DNA of 64,000 nt from Aureibaculum marinum (GCF_003813905.1 NZ_RPFJ01000011.1:124001-188000), one strand, 5' to 3'; counted from the stretch's first letter, positions 1 to 9,569 are shown. Notes: generated by a model not told the origin, from the letters alone. Program-made: numbers and translations.

Positions 1-197
1 CTTTCTTTAAGTTTTAAAGCTTCTAGTTTTTGAATAATTTGCTGTCTACCATTAGCATCAGTAATATCTAACTTGGCAGCAATTTGTTTATAATTAAAGG
101 ATTGTTTAGAATTTTTATTTAAAGTTTTTAAAATTTTTGCAGATAAATCTTTAACAACATTTCCTTTTTTCTTGTATTGAAATCTTTTTTTTGACAT
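1..197 (-). CDS. rnr: Ribonuclease R, N-terminal fragment (runs off the window)
   Basis: Only the first 65 codons are present; the rest lies to the left of the window. The peptide opens with a Lys-rich stretch (MSKKRFQYKKKGNV) and continues into SFNYKQIAAKLDITDANGR. This matches the basic tail plus winged-helix start of flavobacterial RNase R, a 3'-to-5' exoribonuclease that degrades structured RNA. The ATG is the only plausible start. An rpiB gene lies nearby on the other strand, an arrangement I associate with this group. The call rests on a short N-terminus, so the family is likely but the catalytic part cannot be checked. Confidence 0.75.
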   Translation of the reverse strand, partial: MSKKRFQYKKKGNVVKDLSAKILKTLNKNSKQSFNYKQIAAKLDITDANGRQQIIQKLEALKLKE

Positions 198-230
198 ATA
201 ATAATTTATTCTAGGCTAAATTTAACAAAA

Positions 231-254
231 AAGCCTCGATTAAAATCGAGGCTT
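231..254 (-). terminator. Rho-independent terminator
   Basis: A perfect 10-bp stem (AAGCCTCGAT / ATCGAGGCTT) with a 4-nt loop. Read on the minus strand, a T-rich run follows directly. It sits 22 bp after the stop of the NHL-repeat gene and ends that transcript before it enters the RNase R gene. Confidence 0.85.
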
Positions 255-276
255 GGTATTATTTATTTGTTAACTA

Positions 277-1578
277 TTATTCTAACACAACTTTTTGTTC
301 AGTTGAACCTTCAGAAGTAGTAATTCTAAGTACATAAATGCCTCTTGGTAATTTAGAAACATTTAAAGTTTTATTATTCATTTTAACATTTACCTGACCA
401 CCATTCGAATTAAACATGGTAACATTCTTTAATTCAACATTATTATTTACATCAATTGTAATTTTATCGGTACTAGGATTAGGATAAATTTTAATACTCG
501 CTTCTGTTGAAATTTCATCATCATCAGTAGAAGTTAAACCAGTAATTTTTCTAATTCGATTATTACCTCTATCAACAACATATAAATCACCTGCATTGTT
601 AAAAGCTAAACCAGTAGGGTTCGCTAATTTGGCATTTCTAGCTAAATCTCCATCTCCATCATAGCCAGCTTCTCCATTACCTGCAATAGTTGATATTTTT
701 CCTGTAGACATTGATATTTTTCTAATCATATTATTACCTCTATCTACTACATATAAATCACCACTTTTATCAATTGCTAATCCTAATGGATTGGCTAATT
801 GAGCTTTTGTAGCATCAATATCTTCACCAAAAAATCCAGTTTCACCAGTTCCAGCGATAGTAGTAATAATTCCAGTTGACAAATTCACTTTTCTAATACG
901 CTCATTTCCACTGTCTGAAATAAACAAATTACCCTTACCATCTAAAGCTAAACCTGTTGGGTTTGCTAATTGAGCTTGAGTAGCCTGACCACCATCTCCA
1001 GAAAATCCAACTTCTCCGGTACCAGCTACAACTGTTACTTTTCCAGTATAAAAGTCAACTTTTTTAACATTACTATCTCCATTTACTGAGACATATAAAT
1101 TACCTTCCTTATCAAATACCACATTGAATGGTCCACCTAACGAATCATCAATATTTGGAAATTCTGTTTCAGATTTTTTTCCAACCAAAGTAATAGAACT
1201 ACCAGTATTTAAATCTACCTTTCTAATACGTAAATTTGCTAAATCAGCAACATATAAATTATTGTTATTGTCAAATGTTAATCCAGTAGGAGTTTTTAAT
1301 TCGCTAACTTTCTTTTTATCTGCAGTACCAACAACGGTAGTAATAATACCAGATTCATTATCTATCCTTCTAATACTATTATTATAAGTATCAGCAATAT
1401 AAATGTTATCAGACTCATCAAAAGTTAAATTAAAAGGTAAATTTAGCTTTGCAGTAGTTGCTAAACCACCATCTCCAGAGAATCCTGAAGATCCTGTACC
1501 AGCTACAGTTGTAATAGTCTGACTTTGTGCATTATACACAAAAATTAATAATAATACTAAAATGTAATTTTTTCTCAT
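277..1578 (-). CDS. Secreted NHL-repeat protein with type IX secretion C-terminal domain
   Basis: A 433-residue exported protein with a signal peptide at 1-19 (hydrophobic core, cleavage near AQSQ). Residues 20-350 hold about six NHL-type blocks of the form GDLYVVDRGNNRIRKI alternating with TIAGTGETGFFGED-like strands, predicting a beta-propeller. Residues about 361-433 form a type A T9SS sorting domain (IYPNPSTDKI, ending in LPRGIYVLRI and a Lys-Val-Val-Leu-Glu tail), so the protein is probably carried across the outer membrane and anchored or released. NHL propellers bind proteins, glycans or RNA; the ligand here is unknown. Several repeats are nearly identical at DNA level, which suggests recent internal duplication. 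It is monocistronic, with a terminator just downstream. Confidence 0.85.
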   Translation of the reverse strand: MRKNYILVLLLIFVYNAQSQTITTVAGTGSSGFSGDGGLATTAKLNLPFNLTFDESDNIYIADTYNNSIRRIDNESGIITTVVGTADKKKVSELKTPTGLTFDNNNNLYVADLANLRIRKVDLNTGSSITLVGKKSETEFPNIDDSLGGPFNVVFDKEGNLYVSVNGDSNVKKVDFYTGKVTVVAGTGEVGFSGDGGQATQAQLANPTGLALDGKGNLFISDSGNERIRKVNLSTGIITTIAGTGETGFFGEDIDATKAQLANPLGLAIDKSGDLYVVDRGNNMIRKISMSTGKISTIAGNGEAGYDGDGDLARNAKLANPTGLAFNNAGDLYVVDRGNNRIRKITGLTSTDDDEISTEASIKIYPNPSTDKITIDVNNNVELKNVTMFNSNGGQVNVKMNNKTLNVSKLPRGIYVLRITTSEGSTEQKVVLE

Positions 1579-2321
1579 AACATAGGGGATTTAAGTTTTC
1601 TTAATACATAGTTTAGTCTGCTAATTTACAATATTTTATATTACATATATAATAAATTCTAAAAAATAAGAAGATAATTTAAGCATACTAATATTTATAA
1701 ACAGCTATTTTATAGCTATTTATATTCTATAAAAATATTATATATAGTTCGTATAAGTATAAAAAAAATAATAGTGAACTAAAAACGTTTTCTTACTTAT
1801 CAACATATTATATTATATATATTATTTTTTATAAAAAATTTTAAAAGAAAAAGGTTGTTATTATATGTTGTTAATAGCTACAATAAAAAACTTAAATTTT
1901 ATTTTGATTTTACGTTTTTAAATATTCATTAACAAGATATAAGATATTAATTTTAATTTAAAGTATATAAAAATGAGACTGATAGATAGTTTTAGACACA
2001 GCTTGTTAACAACTGTTATTAACTACTTTTATTAATATATTTATATTTTTTTTAGTTAAGAAGTCCTATTTTTAATGTTAATAAATTATCATTAAATTCT
2101 AATAATTTTTTTAGGATAATAGATTTTATATTCTTCTTATAATTTTTTATTGATTTACAAATTTTTGTTATAAGATTTAATTGAAAAATCATTAACAATT
2201 ACTTCTATCTTTAAAGAGCTAGTTTTTAAATTATTGTATAAAACTATTAACAATTCAATTTTTTAATGTTAATAAAGGTAAATAGTACTAAATTTGAAGT
2301 TTTAATTTTAAAATTACATTG
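1579..2321. other. 743-bp gene-free AT-rich region with DnaA-box-like 9-mers; candidate origin
   Basis: No credible open frame was found on either strand. The block is extremely AT-rich and holds a cluster of 9-mers of the form TTATTAACA/TGTTAATAA. Exact TGTTAATAA occurs at 2076-2084 and 2267-2275, and TTATCAACA at 1797-1805. Near matches occur at 1869-1877, 1926-1934, 2016-2024, 2189-2197 and 2244-2252, plus the palindrome TTGTTAACAA at 2003-2012. These fit the loose TTATNNACA form of a DnaA box. It could be a replication origin or simply long AT-rich promoter DNA; no dnaA gene is visible. Confidence 0.35.
2289..2296 (+). promoter_or_regulatory. TAnnTTTG -7 element for rpiB operon
   Basis: TAAATTTG matches the Bacteroidota -7 consensus and lies 25 bp before the rpiB ATG. 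No clear TTG -33 element is visible at the usual spacing. Confidence 0.5.
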
Positions 2322-2753
2322 ATGAAAATTGCAATAGGTAACGATCACGCCGGACCTGAATACAAAAAAGCTATTGTTAAGCATTTAGAAGCAAAAGGAC
2401 ATACTGTTATTAATTTTGGAACGGATACTGAAGATAGTGTTGATTATCCTGATTTTATACATCCTGTGGCTAATGCTATTGAAAATGGTGAAGCAGATTT
2501 TGGTATTACTATTTGTGGAAGTGGTAATGGTGCACAAATGGCTGCCAATAAGCATCAACACATTAGAGCTGCGTTATGCTGGAATAATGAATTGGTAGCA
2601 TTAGCAAGACAACATAATGATGCTAATGTGTTAAGTATTCCTGCACGGTTTATTTCTTTATATCAAGCTATTAATTTTGTAGATATTTTTTTATCTGTAG
2701 AATTTGAGGGTGGTAGGCATCAGAACAGAGTTGATAAAATAGCTTGTTCATAA
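2322..2753 (+). CDS. rpiB: Ribose-5-phosphate isomerase B
   Basis: A 143-residue cytoplasmic enzyme that interconverts ribose 5-phosphate and ribulose 5-phosphate in the non-oxidative pentose phosphate pathway. The N-terminus MKIAIGNDHAG and the later GSGNGAQMAANKH segment, which contains the active-site loop of the RpiB/LacAB family, are clear. The length is normal. The ATG at 2322 is preferred over an in-frame TTG one codon earlier because family members begin at MKIAIG. It heads a probable three-gene operon with the acetyltransferase (26-bp gap) and the Nudix gene. Confidence 0.93.
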   Translation: MKIAIGNDHAGPEYKKAIVKHLEAKGHTVINFGTDTEDSVDYPDFIHPVANAIENGEADFGITICGSGNGAQMAANKHQHIRAALCWNNELVALARQHNDANVLSIPARFISLYQAINFVDIFLSVEFEGGRHQNRVDKIACS

Positions 2754-2779
2754 AAGTATATTTTTTAGAACCTTATTTT

Positions 2780-3223
2780 ATGAAATGGTTTTTAAAAACA
2801 TTTGATCAATTATCTTTAAATGAATTCTATTCTATTTTAAAATTACGTATTGATATTTTTGTAGTAGAACAAAATTGTCCTTATCCCGAATTAGATAACA
2901 AAGATCAATTAGCATATCATTTTTATTGTATTTATAATAATGAAGTTATTGCCTATACACGAATTTTTAAACCTGGTGATTATTATAAAGAAGTAGCGTT
3001 TGGTAGGGTTGTTGTTCATAAAAACTTTAGAAAGCAAGAATTAGGTAAAAAGCTAATAAACAAAACTATAGAAGAAATTTATAACCTTTTTGGTAAAACT
3101 ACAATAAAAATTGGCGGTCAAACTTATCTAAAAAAATTTTATAAATCCTTTGGTTTTCAACAAATTGGTGAAGGCTATATAGAAGATGGTATTCCGCATA
3201 TTCATATGATATTACACAAATGA
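2780..3223 (+). CDS. ElaA-like GNAT family N-acetyltransferase
   Basis: A 147-residue GNAT-fold protein. The start at MKWFLKTFDQLS was chosen because the next segment, EFYSILKLRIDIFVVEQNCPYPELD, is the hallmark ElaA N-terminus; an upstream in-frame extension overlaps rpiB and looks non-coding. The acetyl-CoA-binding segment VVHKNFRKQELGKKLI is present at about residues 77-92. The substrate of ElaA proteins is not established. The stop codon overlaps the ATG of the Nudix gene (ATGA), indicating translational coupling. Confidence 0.85.
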   Translation: MKWFLKTFDQLSLNEFYSILKLRIDIFVVEQNCPYPELDNKDQLAYHFYCIYNNEVIAYTRIFKPGDYYKEVAFGRVVVHKNFRKQELGKKLINKTIEEIYNLFGKTTIKIGGQTYLKKFYKSFGFQQIGEGYIEDGIPHIHMILHK

Positions 3224-3816
3224 GTAATCCTAAAGTTAAAATTAAAAAAATTATTAATTTATCTAATGATTGGTATACATTAGATAAAGTTAATTTCGAT
3301 TATCAATTAAAGAATGGTTCTTGGCAAAACCAAAATAGAGAAAGTTATGATAGAGGCGATGGTGCATGTATTTTATTATTTAATAGAAAAAAAAATACTG
3401 TAATTTTAACCAAACAGTTTAGAATGCCTAGCTATTTAAATGGTAATAAAGATGGAATGTCTATTGAGGTTTGTGCTGGTTTATTAGATGAAGATGACCC
3501 TATTACTTGTATTAAAAAAGAGGCCGAAGAAGAAACAGGTTATCAAATAGATAAAGTAAAACAAGTTTTTAAAATCTACTCTACACCAGGAGCTGTTACT
3601 GAAAAAATTTATTATTTTATTGGTGAATATGATGATTCTATGAAAGTTAATGAAGGTGGTGGATTAGCCTCGGAATCTGAAGAAATAGAAGTTTTAGAGT
3701 ATGACTTTAAAACTGCTTTTGAAATGATTAAAACTGGTGAAATTAATGATGCTAAAACTGTTATTTTATTGCAATATGCAATGATAGAAGGCTTATTTTA
3801 TAGTAAAAATAATTAA
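3220..3816 (+). CDS. Nudix hydrolase, NudK/YffH-like
   Basis: A 198-residue Nudix hydrolase resembling GDP-mannose or ADP-ribose pyrophosphatases. The Nudix box lies at residues 87-108 (GLLDEDDP..KKEAEEETGY). It is one residue shorter than the canonical GX5EX7REUXEEXGU spacing, and Lys replaces the usual Arg. The preceding KQFRMPSYLNG and the SIEVCAG strand are typical of NudK. The product likely cleaves nucleoside diphosphate sugars to phosphosugar and NMP; the exact substrate is unproven. It overlaps the upstream stop by 4 bp and ends an operon, followed by a strong hairpin. Confidence 0.8.
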   Translation: MSNPKVKIKKIINLSNDWYTLDKVNFDYQLKNGSWQNQNRESYDRGDGACILLFNRKKNTVILTKQFRMPSYLNGNKDGMSIEVCAGLLDEDDPITCIKKEAEEETGYQIDKVKQVFKIYSTPGAVTEKIYYFIGEYDDSMKVNEGGGLASESEEIEVLEYDFKTAFEMIKTGEINDAKTVILLQYAMIEGLFYSKNN

Positions 3817-3829
3817 TTATAATAAAATA

Positions 3830-3863
3830 ACTTTATATAAGGGCATTAACCCTTATATAAAGT
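3830..3863. terminator. Bidirectional hairpin between convergent genes
   Basis: A perfect 14-bp inverted repeat (ACTTTATATAAGGG and its complement) with the 6-nt loop CATTAA lies between the Nudix gene and the convergent TolC-type gene. No long T-run follows on either strand, so termination is inferred from position and stem strength. Confidence 0.6.
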
Positions 3864-3889
3864 ACATGTAGCAATGCAATTTCGATTAA

Positions 3890-5272
3890 TTATTGCCATC
3901 CTCCGCCTAAAGCTTCATATAAATTTACTTCTTCTAATAATTGAGTTAATTTAATATTAATTAGTTCTAAGTTAGAATTTAAAGCACGTTCTCTAGCTGT
4001 TAAGACTTCTAAATAATTAATAAATCCATTATTTAGTAATTGGTCTGAATAATCTGTTGCTATGGTATAAGCTTCTAATTCTTTATTTTTAATTTCAATT
4101 TTTTCCTTAGCTGCATTATAAGAGTAAACGGCATCAGAAACTTCTTTACTGGCAATTAACAAGGTTTGTTTAAAATTCAATTTTGCTTGTTCTTGTTGAG
4201 CTTTAGAAACTTCGTATTGCGTTCTAATTTTTCTACCATTAAGAAGTGGTTGTGTTAAACCACCAATTAAAGAAGAAAATATTGAGTTTGCATCAAATAA
4301 TTTATCTACATCAAAACTTTTGAGTCCTCCTGAAGCTGTAATAGTAATTGAAGGATAAAAATTACTTCTAGCTACATTAGTTAATTCAAAAGCATTTATT
4401 AAATTTTGTTCTGCCATTATTACATCTGGACGATTTCTTAACAATTGAGAAGGTACCCCTATTTGTATTAAATCAGTAGCTTGTTGGGCAGTAAAATCAT
4501 TTCTTTCTATATCATGTGGATCTTCACCTAACAAAATTGACAGTGTATTTTCTAATAATCTTGATTTATTTTTTAAATCAACTAATAATGCCTGGGCAGT
4601 ATATAATTGAGCTTCAGTTTGTTTTACACCTACTTCTGTAACATTACCTGCATTTTTTAAAAAAACGATTGTTTCTAAACTTTCTTTACGATTTTTAATA
4701 GTTTGTTCAGTAATTTTTATCTGAGCATCTAGTGCAGATAATTGATAGTATATACTTGCAATGTTAGCTATTAATTGGGTTTTTACCAATTTGTGGGCTG
4801 CCACTGTTTGTAAATATTGTGCTTCAAAAGCACGCTTATTACTTCTTATTTTTCCCCACATATCAAGTTCTAAAGTAGGACTGCTACTTAATTCAAATTG
4901 ATTAAATGTTTCTCCATTTCCACCTGCATTTTCTGAATATTTCTGGCGACTAGCAGAAGCATTGATATTTAGTGTTGGCCAATATCCACTTTTACCTTGT
5001 TTAAAATATGCCTCAGCAGCAAAAATTTGTTGTAAAGCAATTCTTATATCTATATTATTTTCCAAACCTTTATCAATATACTCCTGTAACTTAGCATCTT
5101 TAAATATTTCTCTCCAAGAAATTAAAGCTATAGTTGTACTATCTTTAGAAATATTATCTGTTCTAAAGTAAGCGGTGTTTTGAATTTCAGGACGCACATA
5201 ATCTTTCGCAGCAAAACATGAGCTTAGTAATATGGTAATAACACCAAGTAATATGTATTTATATTGTTTCAT
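3890..5272 (-). CDS. RND efflux outer membrane lipoprotein, TolC/OprM (NodT) family
   Basis: A 460-residue outer membrane channel of the tripartite RND pump encoded just upstream. The start at MKQYKYILLG gives a lipoprotein signal with lipobox LSSC (Cys19); the longer open frame has no signal before it. Two tandem OEP domains carry the family features: a YVRPE motif after the Cys, the helical VKTQLIANIASIYY segment, and the GVPSQLLRNRPD motif that opens the second repeat. The start overlaps the acrB stop by 14 bp, so translation is probably coupled. It is the last gene of the acrA-acrB-tolC operon. Confidence 0.92.
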   Translation of the reverse strand: MKQYKYILLGVITILLSSCFAAKDYVRPEIQNTAYFRTDNISKDSTTIALISWREIFKDAKLQEYIDKGLENNIDIRIALQQIFAAEAYFKQGKSGYWPTLNINASASRQKYSENAGGNGETFNQFELSSSPTLELDMWGKIRSNKRAFEAQYLQTVAAHKLVKTQLIANIASIYYQLSALDAQIKITEQTIKNRKESLETIVFLKNAGNVTEVGVKQTEAQLYTAQALLVDLKNKSRLLENTLSILLGEDPHDIERNDFTAQQATDLIQIGVPSQLLRNRPDVIMAEQNLINAFELTNVARSNFYPSITITASGGLKSFDVDKLFDANSIFSSLIGGLTQPLLNGRKIRTQYEVSKAQQEQAKLNFKQTLLIASKEVSDAVYSYNAAKEKIEIKNKELEAYTIATDYSDQLLNNGFINYLEVLTARERALNSNLELINIKLTQLLEEVNLYEALGGGWQ

Positions 5273-8200
5273 CAACATTTTCTTTATCATTAATAATTGT
5301 TTCTGGGGTACCTGATATCTTTTCTTGTAAAAATTGAAAGACAATAAATAAAATGGGTATTATTAATACACCAAAGATTGTACCTATTAATAATCCACCT
5401 ACCGCACCAGTACCAATAGAGCGGTTACCTACTGCACCAACACCATTTGCCAATACTAAAGGCATTAAACCTAAAATAAAGGCAAAAGATGTCATTAATA
5501 TTGGTCGTAATCTAACTCTTGCTCCGTCAATTGCGGCTATAGAAATAGACATTCCTTCTTTACGTCGTTGTATAGCAAATTCAACTATAAGAATAGCATT
5601 TTTAGCTAATAATCCAATTAACATAATTAATGCTATTTGAAAGTAAATATTATTTTCTAATCCCATTAACCATGTAGAAAAATAGGCTCCTGCTACACCA
5701 ATAGGTAAAGATAATATTACCGAAAATGGTAATAAATAACTTTCGTATTGTGCTGATAGTAAAAAGTAAACAAAAATTATACTTAATATAAAAATTATAC
5801 CAGCTTGGCCTGATGAAGCAATTTCTTCACGAGTTAATCCAGAAAATTCAACTGAATACTCATTAGGTAAAGTTTCAGCAACTCTTTCTATAGCTGATAT
5901 AGCATCACCAGAACTAAATCCAGGTTTTGCTGCTCCATTTATAGAAACAGTATTAAATAAATTGAATCTGTTTACGTTTTGTGGTCCGTAAGTACGAGAT
6001 AATGTTACAAATTGAGAAATTGGTGTCATGGCTCCACTTGGAGTTCTAACGGATATACTATTTAAGCTTTCTTCATTAATTCTATCTTCAGGTAATGATT
6101 GTACAAATACTTTAAATTGTTTACCAAAACGGCTAAAATTTGCAGTATAAGAACCTCCAATATAACCTTGTAATGTTGATAAGATATCACTAACTGTAAC
6201 ACCAACCTCTTTTGCTCTTGGTACATTAATATCCATTTGTAGTTGAGGATATTTTGTACTAAAAGGATTAGATGCAAAGGCAATTTCTGGTTGTTGAAAA
6301 AGTTGACCAACAAAATTATTTGCTGTTTCATCTAAATCTTTTAAACTACCAGAAGATTTATCAATAAGTTGCATTTCAAAACCGTCTGCACTACCAAAAC
6401 CTGGAACGCTTGATGGTGTAAAGTAAATTATTTTTGCATCACTTAAAGTAACAGCCTTTTGATTTAACTGAGCTATAATATTACTAACTGAAGTAGCTTC
6501 TGTTTCTCTTTTATCCCAATTTTCTAGAATAATGAACCCCATTACATTAGAACTACCAGCCCCCGAAAAGAAATTTCTACCTGCAATAACTGTAGCAGTT
6601 CTAACACCTTCAATTGAATTCATTTGATTGTAAAGATCCATAGATAATTTATAAGATCTATCCATAGAACTTCCTGGAGGTAATTCAGCATTTAAAAAGA
6701 TAATACCTCTATCTTCAGATGGAACAAAACCTTTTGGTATAGCCTTGTCAGCCCAAAAAATAGATAGTACTGATAGTAGTAGAATTACAAAAGTAATCCA
6801 TTTGTGTCTCACTAAAAATTGTAAAGCATTGGCATATTTTTGAACACCAGCGTTAAATCCAGTATTAAATGCTTGATAAAATCTAGCTAAGAATTTTTTC
6901 TTTGTTAATGATTCGTCATGTGGTTTTAAAAATACTGCACAAAGTGCGGGACTTAACGTTAGGGCATTAACAGCTGATATTAATATTGCTATAATTAAAG
7001 TAACACCAAATTGTTCGTAAAATACCCCAGACGGTCCTTTAATAAAGGTAATAGGAATAAATACAGCAGCCATTACTAATGTTATTGAAACAATTGCACC
7101 TGATATTTCATTCATGGCAGTTATAGAGGCTTTTCTTGCTGTTTTAGCTCCTCCTTCGAGTTTGGCATGAACGGCTTCAACAACAACAATGGCATCATCA
7201 ACTACAATACCAATAGCTAATACTAAGGCAAATAAGGTTAATAGATTAATTGAATACCCTAATAAACCTAAGAAGAAAAATGTACCAATAATGGATACAG
7301 GAACTGATATAGCAGGTATTAAAGTAGATCTAACATCTTGTAGAAAAATAAAAACTACCAGAAAAACCAGTAAGAAAGCTTCAATTAAGGTAGATTTTAC
7401 CTTATTCATAGAAGCAGTTAAGAATTTATTAGTATCATAATTGATAATATATTCCATTCCTGGTGGAAAATCTTCTTGTAACTCATCAAGTTTGTCATAT
7501 AATTTTTCAATAATTTCTTGTGCATTAGATCCTGGAGTTTGAAATACACCAAAACTAATAGAAGGATATCCTTTAGAACGAGATTTTGATGAATAAGAAA
7601 AAGCATCAAGTTCAACTTTACCAACATCTTTTACTTTTAAAAAAGTACCATTTCCTTGTGCTTTTATTATAATATTTTCATACTCTTCAGCGGTTTTATA
7701 ACGACCTTTATATTTAATAACATATTCAAAAGATTCACCTACATTTTGTCCTAAAGATCCTGCAGCAGCTTCTAAACTTTGTTCACCAATGGCATTGATA
7801 ACATCTCTTGGTACTAAACCATAATTAGACATCTTAACCGGATCTAACCAAATTCGCATGGCATAGTCTTTACCACCAAATAAACTTACATCTCCTACCC
7901 CATTAATACGTTGTAATTCAGGTCTAACATGGATGTTTAGATAGTTTTGAATAAAAGTATCGTCATAGTCTGGATTTGTAGAATATAATCCGGCATAAAT
8001 TAAAGCAGAGTTTTGTTTTTTATTTACTGTAACCCCAGAACGGATTACTTCGTCAGGTAATACTGCATTTGCTCTTGAAACTCTATTTTGCACATTAACT
8101 GCAGCAATATCTGGATCATAGCCTTGTTCAAAAAATACAGTTATTGTTCCAGTACCAGTATTACTTGCACTTGATGTAATATAAGTCATACCTTCTACAC

Positions 8201-8411
8201 CATTTATTTGCTCTTCTATTGGTACAATTACACTCTCTAATATTGTCTCTGCATTGGCACCAGGAAATGAAGCATTTACACTTACTGTTGGTGGTGCAAT
8301 ATCAGGATACTGTGTTACCGGTAACTGAGTATAACCTAATACACCAAGTATAACAATTATAATTGAAATTACTGATGAAAGTACAGGGCGTTCTATAAAT
8401 GTTTTTAACAT
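5259..8411 (-). CDS. RND multidrug efflux inner membrane transporter, AcrB/MexB (HAE1) family
   Basis: A 1050-residue proton-driven exporter of full family length. The N-terminus MLKTFIERPVLSSVISIIIV is the usual first transmembrane helix. The TM4 motif GIVVDDAIVVVE carries the paired Asp residues of the proton relay, and PGANAETI and the GANGVGAVG-type C-terminal motifs are present. Twelve hydrophobic helices and two large periplasmic loops can be followed. It works with the adaptor 6 bp upstream and the lipoprotein channel overlapping its end. Likely substrates are hydrophobic drugs, bile-like compounds or dyes; specificity cannot be read from the sequence. Confidence 0.95.
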   Translation of the reverse strand: MLKTFIERPVLSSVISIIIVILGVLGYTQLPVTQYPDIAPPTVSVNASFPGANAETILESVIVPIEEQINGVEGMTYITSSASNTGTGTITVFFEQGYDPDIAAVNVQNRVSRANAVLPDEVIRSGVTVNKKQNSALIYAGLYSTNPDYDDTFIQNYLNIHVRPELQRINGVGDVSLFGGKDYAMRIWLDPVKMSNYGLVPRDVINAIGEQSLEAAAGSLGQNVGESFEYVIKYKGRYKTAEEYENIIIKAQGNGTFLKVKDVGKVELDAFSYSSKSRSKGYPSISFGVFQTPGSNAQEIIEKLYDKLDELQEDFPPGMEYIINYDTNKFLTASMNKVKSTLIEAFLLVFLVVFIFLQDVRSTLIPAISVPVSIIGTFFFLGLLGYSINLLTLFALVLAIGIVVDDAIVVVEAVHAKLEGGAKTARKASITAMNEISGAIVSITLVMAAVFIPITFIKGPSGVFYEQFGVTLIIAILISAVNALTLSPALCAVFLKPHDESLTKKKFLARFYQAFNTGFNAGVQKYANALQFLVRHKWITFVILLLSVLSIFWADKAIPKGFVPSEDRGIIFLNAELPPGSSMDRSYKLSMDLYNQMNSIEGVRTATVIAGRNFFSGAGSSNVMGFIILENWDKRETEATSVSNIIAQLNQKAVTLSDAKIIYFTPSSVPGFGSADGFEMQLIDKSSGSLKDLDETANNFVGQLFQQPEIAFASNPFSTKYPQLQMDINVPRAKEVGVTVSDILSTLQGYIGGSYTANFSRFGKQFKVFVQSLPEDRINEESLNSISVRTPSGAMTPISQFVTLSRTYGPQNVNRFNLFNTVSINGAAKPGFSSGDAISAIERVAETLPNEYSVEFSGLTREEIASSGQAGIIFILSIIFVYFLLSAQYESYLLPFSVILSLPIGVAGAYFSTWLMGLENNIYFQIALIMLIGLLAKNAILIVEFAIQRRKEGMSISIAAIDGARVRLRPILMTSFAFILGLMPLVLANGVGAVGNRSIGTGAVGGLLIGTIFGVLIIPILFIVFQFLQEKISGTPETIINDKENVDETI

Positions 8412-8417
8412 ATCTAA

Positions 8418-9530
8418 TTATTTAAAAACAGGTTCATAAGAATTTAAAATACTATCTAAAGGCGTTAAATTTGGTAAAATTTTCATTCCTGCTTTTACCT
8501 TATTTGCACCTTTTGCTAAAATTGTAGTTCCCTTTGAAACTCCATTTTTAACTACATATATTTTCTCTTTGGAAGCTATAATATCAATTGATATAGGCAC
8601 TAAAGAGTCTTTAACAACTTTATATACAAATGTTTTACCTTGTTGTTCAAAAGTTGATAAAATAGGCACTATAGTTGCGTCTTTAAAAGTTTTAGGTAGC
8701 TTAATAGTTCCGCTACTTCCATTTCTTAATAATCCTTCACTATTGTCAAATACTGCACGAAAAGAGATTGAACCAGTTTGTTGATTTATTTCGCCAGATA
8801 TAGTTTCAATTGTACCTTTTTTATTATATTCTTCTCCATTAGCCATTATTAAACTTACTTGAGGTAAATTCTTTATTTTTTCTTTCATGTTTTTACCTTC
8901 AGCATTGGATAGAAAAGTTAAAAAATCTTTCTCGTTCAATGAGAAATAGGCATATACTTTGTTAATGGAAGAAATGCGTGTTATGGGCAGTTGATTTAAA
9001 GAACTTACCAAGGCTCCTTTTCTATAATTTATAGTTCCTACAACTCCATTTACTGGACTTTTAATATTAGCATATCCAATGTTTGCGGTTACAGTATTAT
9101 AATTACTTTTAGCTTGTGCTAATTTTGCTTTAGCTGTTTCTAGTTGAACACTACTTATAATGTTTTTTTCAACTAAAGGTTTTAATTTATCGACTTCAAC
9201 TTGAGCAGCATTTATGTTTGCTTGAGCAGCATTAGCTTCTTGACTTAACGATTGTGTTTCTAACTTAAATAAAGTTTGACCTTGTTTTACTTCTTCTCCT
9301 TCATCGACTAAAACTTGTGTTATATAGCCACTAACTTTAGGGCGTACTTCACTGTTTATAATTCCTTCTATATTAGCAGGATAACTATTATATACTGTAA
9401 CAGTTTTCGTTGGTATTTCAATAACAGGAAAAGGTTTTATTTTAGTTTGCTGAGGATTAGTCTGTTTTTTATCCGTACAAGAAATAATTGTAAAAACAGA
9501 TAAAATTATTAATAAGATTTTAGACTTCAT
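8418..9530 (-). CDS. RND efflux periplasmic adaptor (membrane fusion protein, AcrA family)
   Basis: A 370-residue periplasmic adaptor linking the inner membrane pump to the outer membrane channel. The lipoprotein signal ends at SC (Cys18). Then come a lipoyl half (EVRPKVSGYITQVLVDEGEE), a helical hairpin at about 95-150 rich in Ala and Gln, the second lipoyl half (KSPVNGVVGTINY), and beta-barrel and membrane-proximal domains. It is the first gene of the efflux operon, 6 bp before acrB. A long palindrome 40-70 bp upstream of its start may control the operon; no regulator gene is adjacent. Confidence 0.93.
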   Translation of the reverse strand: MKSKILLIILSVFTIISCTDKKQTNPQQTKIKPFPVIEIPTKTVTVYNSYPANIEGIINSEVRPKVSGYITQVLVDEGEEVKQGQTLFKLETQSLSQEANAAQANINAAQVEVDKLKPLVEKNIISSVQLETAKAKLAQAKSNYNTVTANIGYANIKSPVNGVVGTINYRKGALVSSLNQLPITRISSINKVYAYFSLNEKDFLTFLSNAEGKNMKEKIKNLPQVSLIMANGEEYNKKGTIETISGEINQQTGSISFRAVFDNSEGLLRNGSSGTIKLPKTFKDATIVPILSTFEQQGKTFVYKVVKDSLVPISIDIIASKEKIYVVKNGVSKGTTILAKGANKVKAGMKILPNLTPLDSILNSYEPVFK

Positions 9531-9569
9531 ATTGAACAGTTTATATAAAAATTGTAATAATAACTTAAA

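Noticed and set aside
1124-1387. Open frame on the plus strand inside the NHL gene
   Set aside because: It is the antisense shadow of the repeat region, with no start context and a composition dictated by the gene on the other strand.
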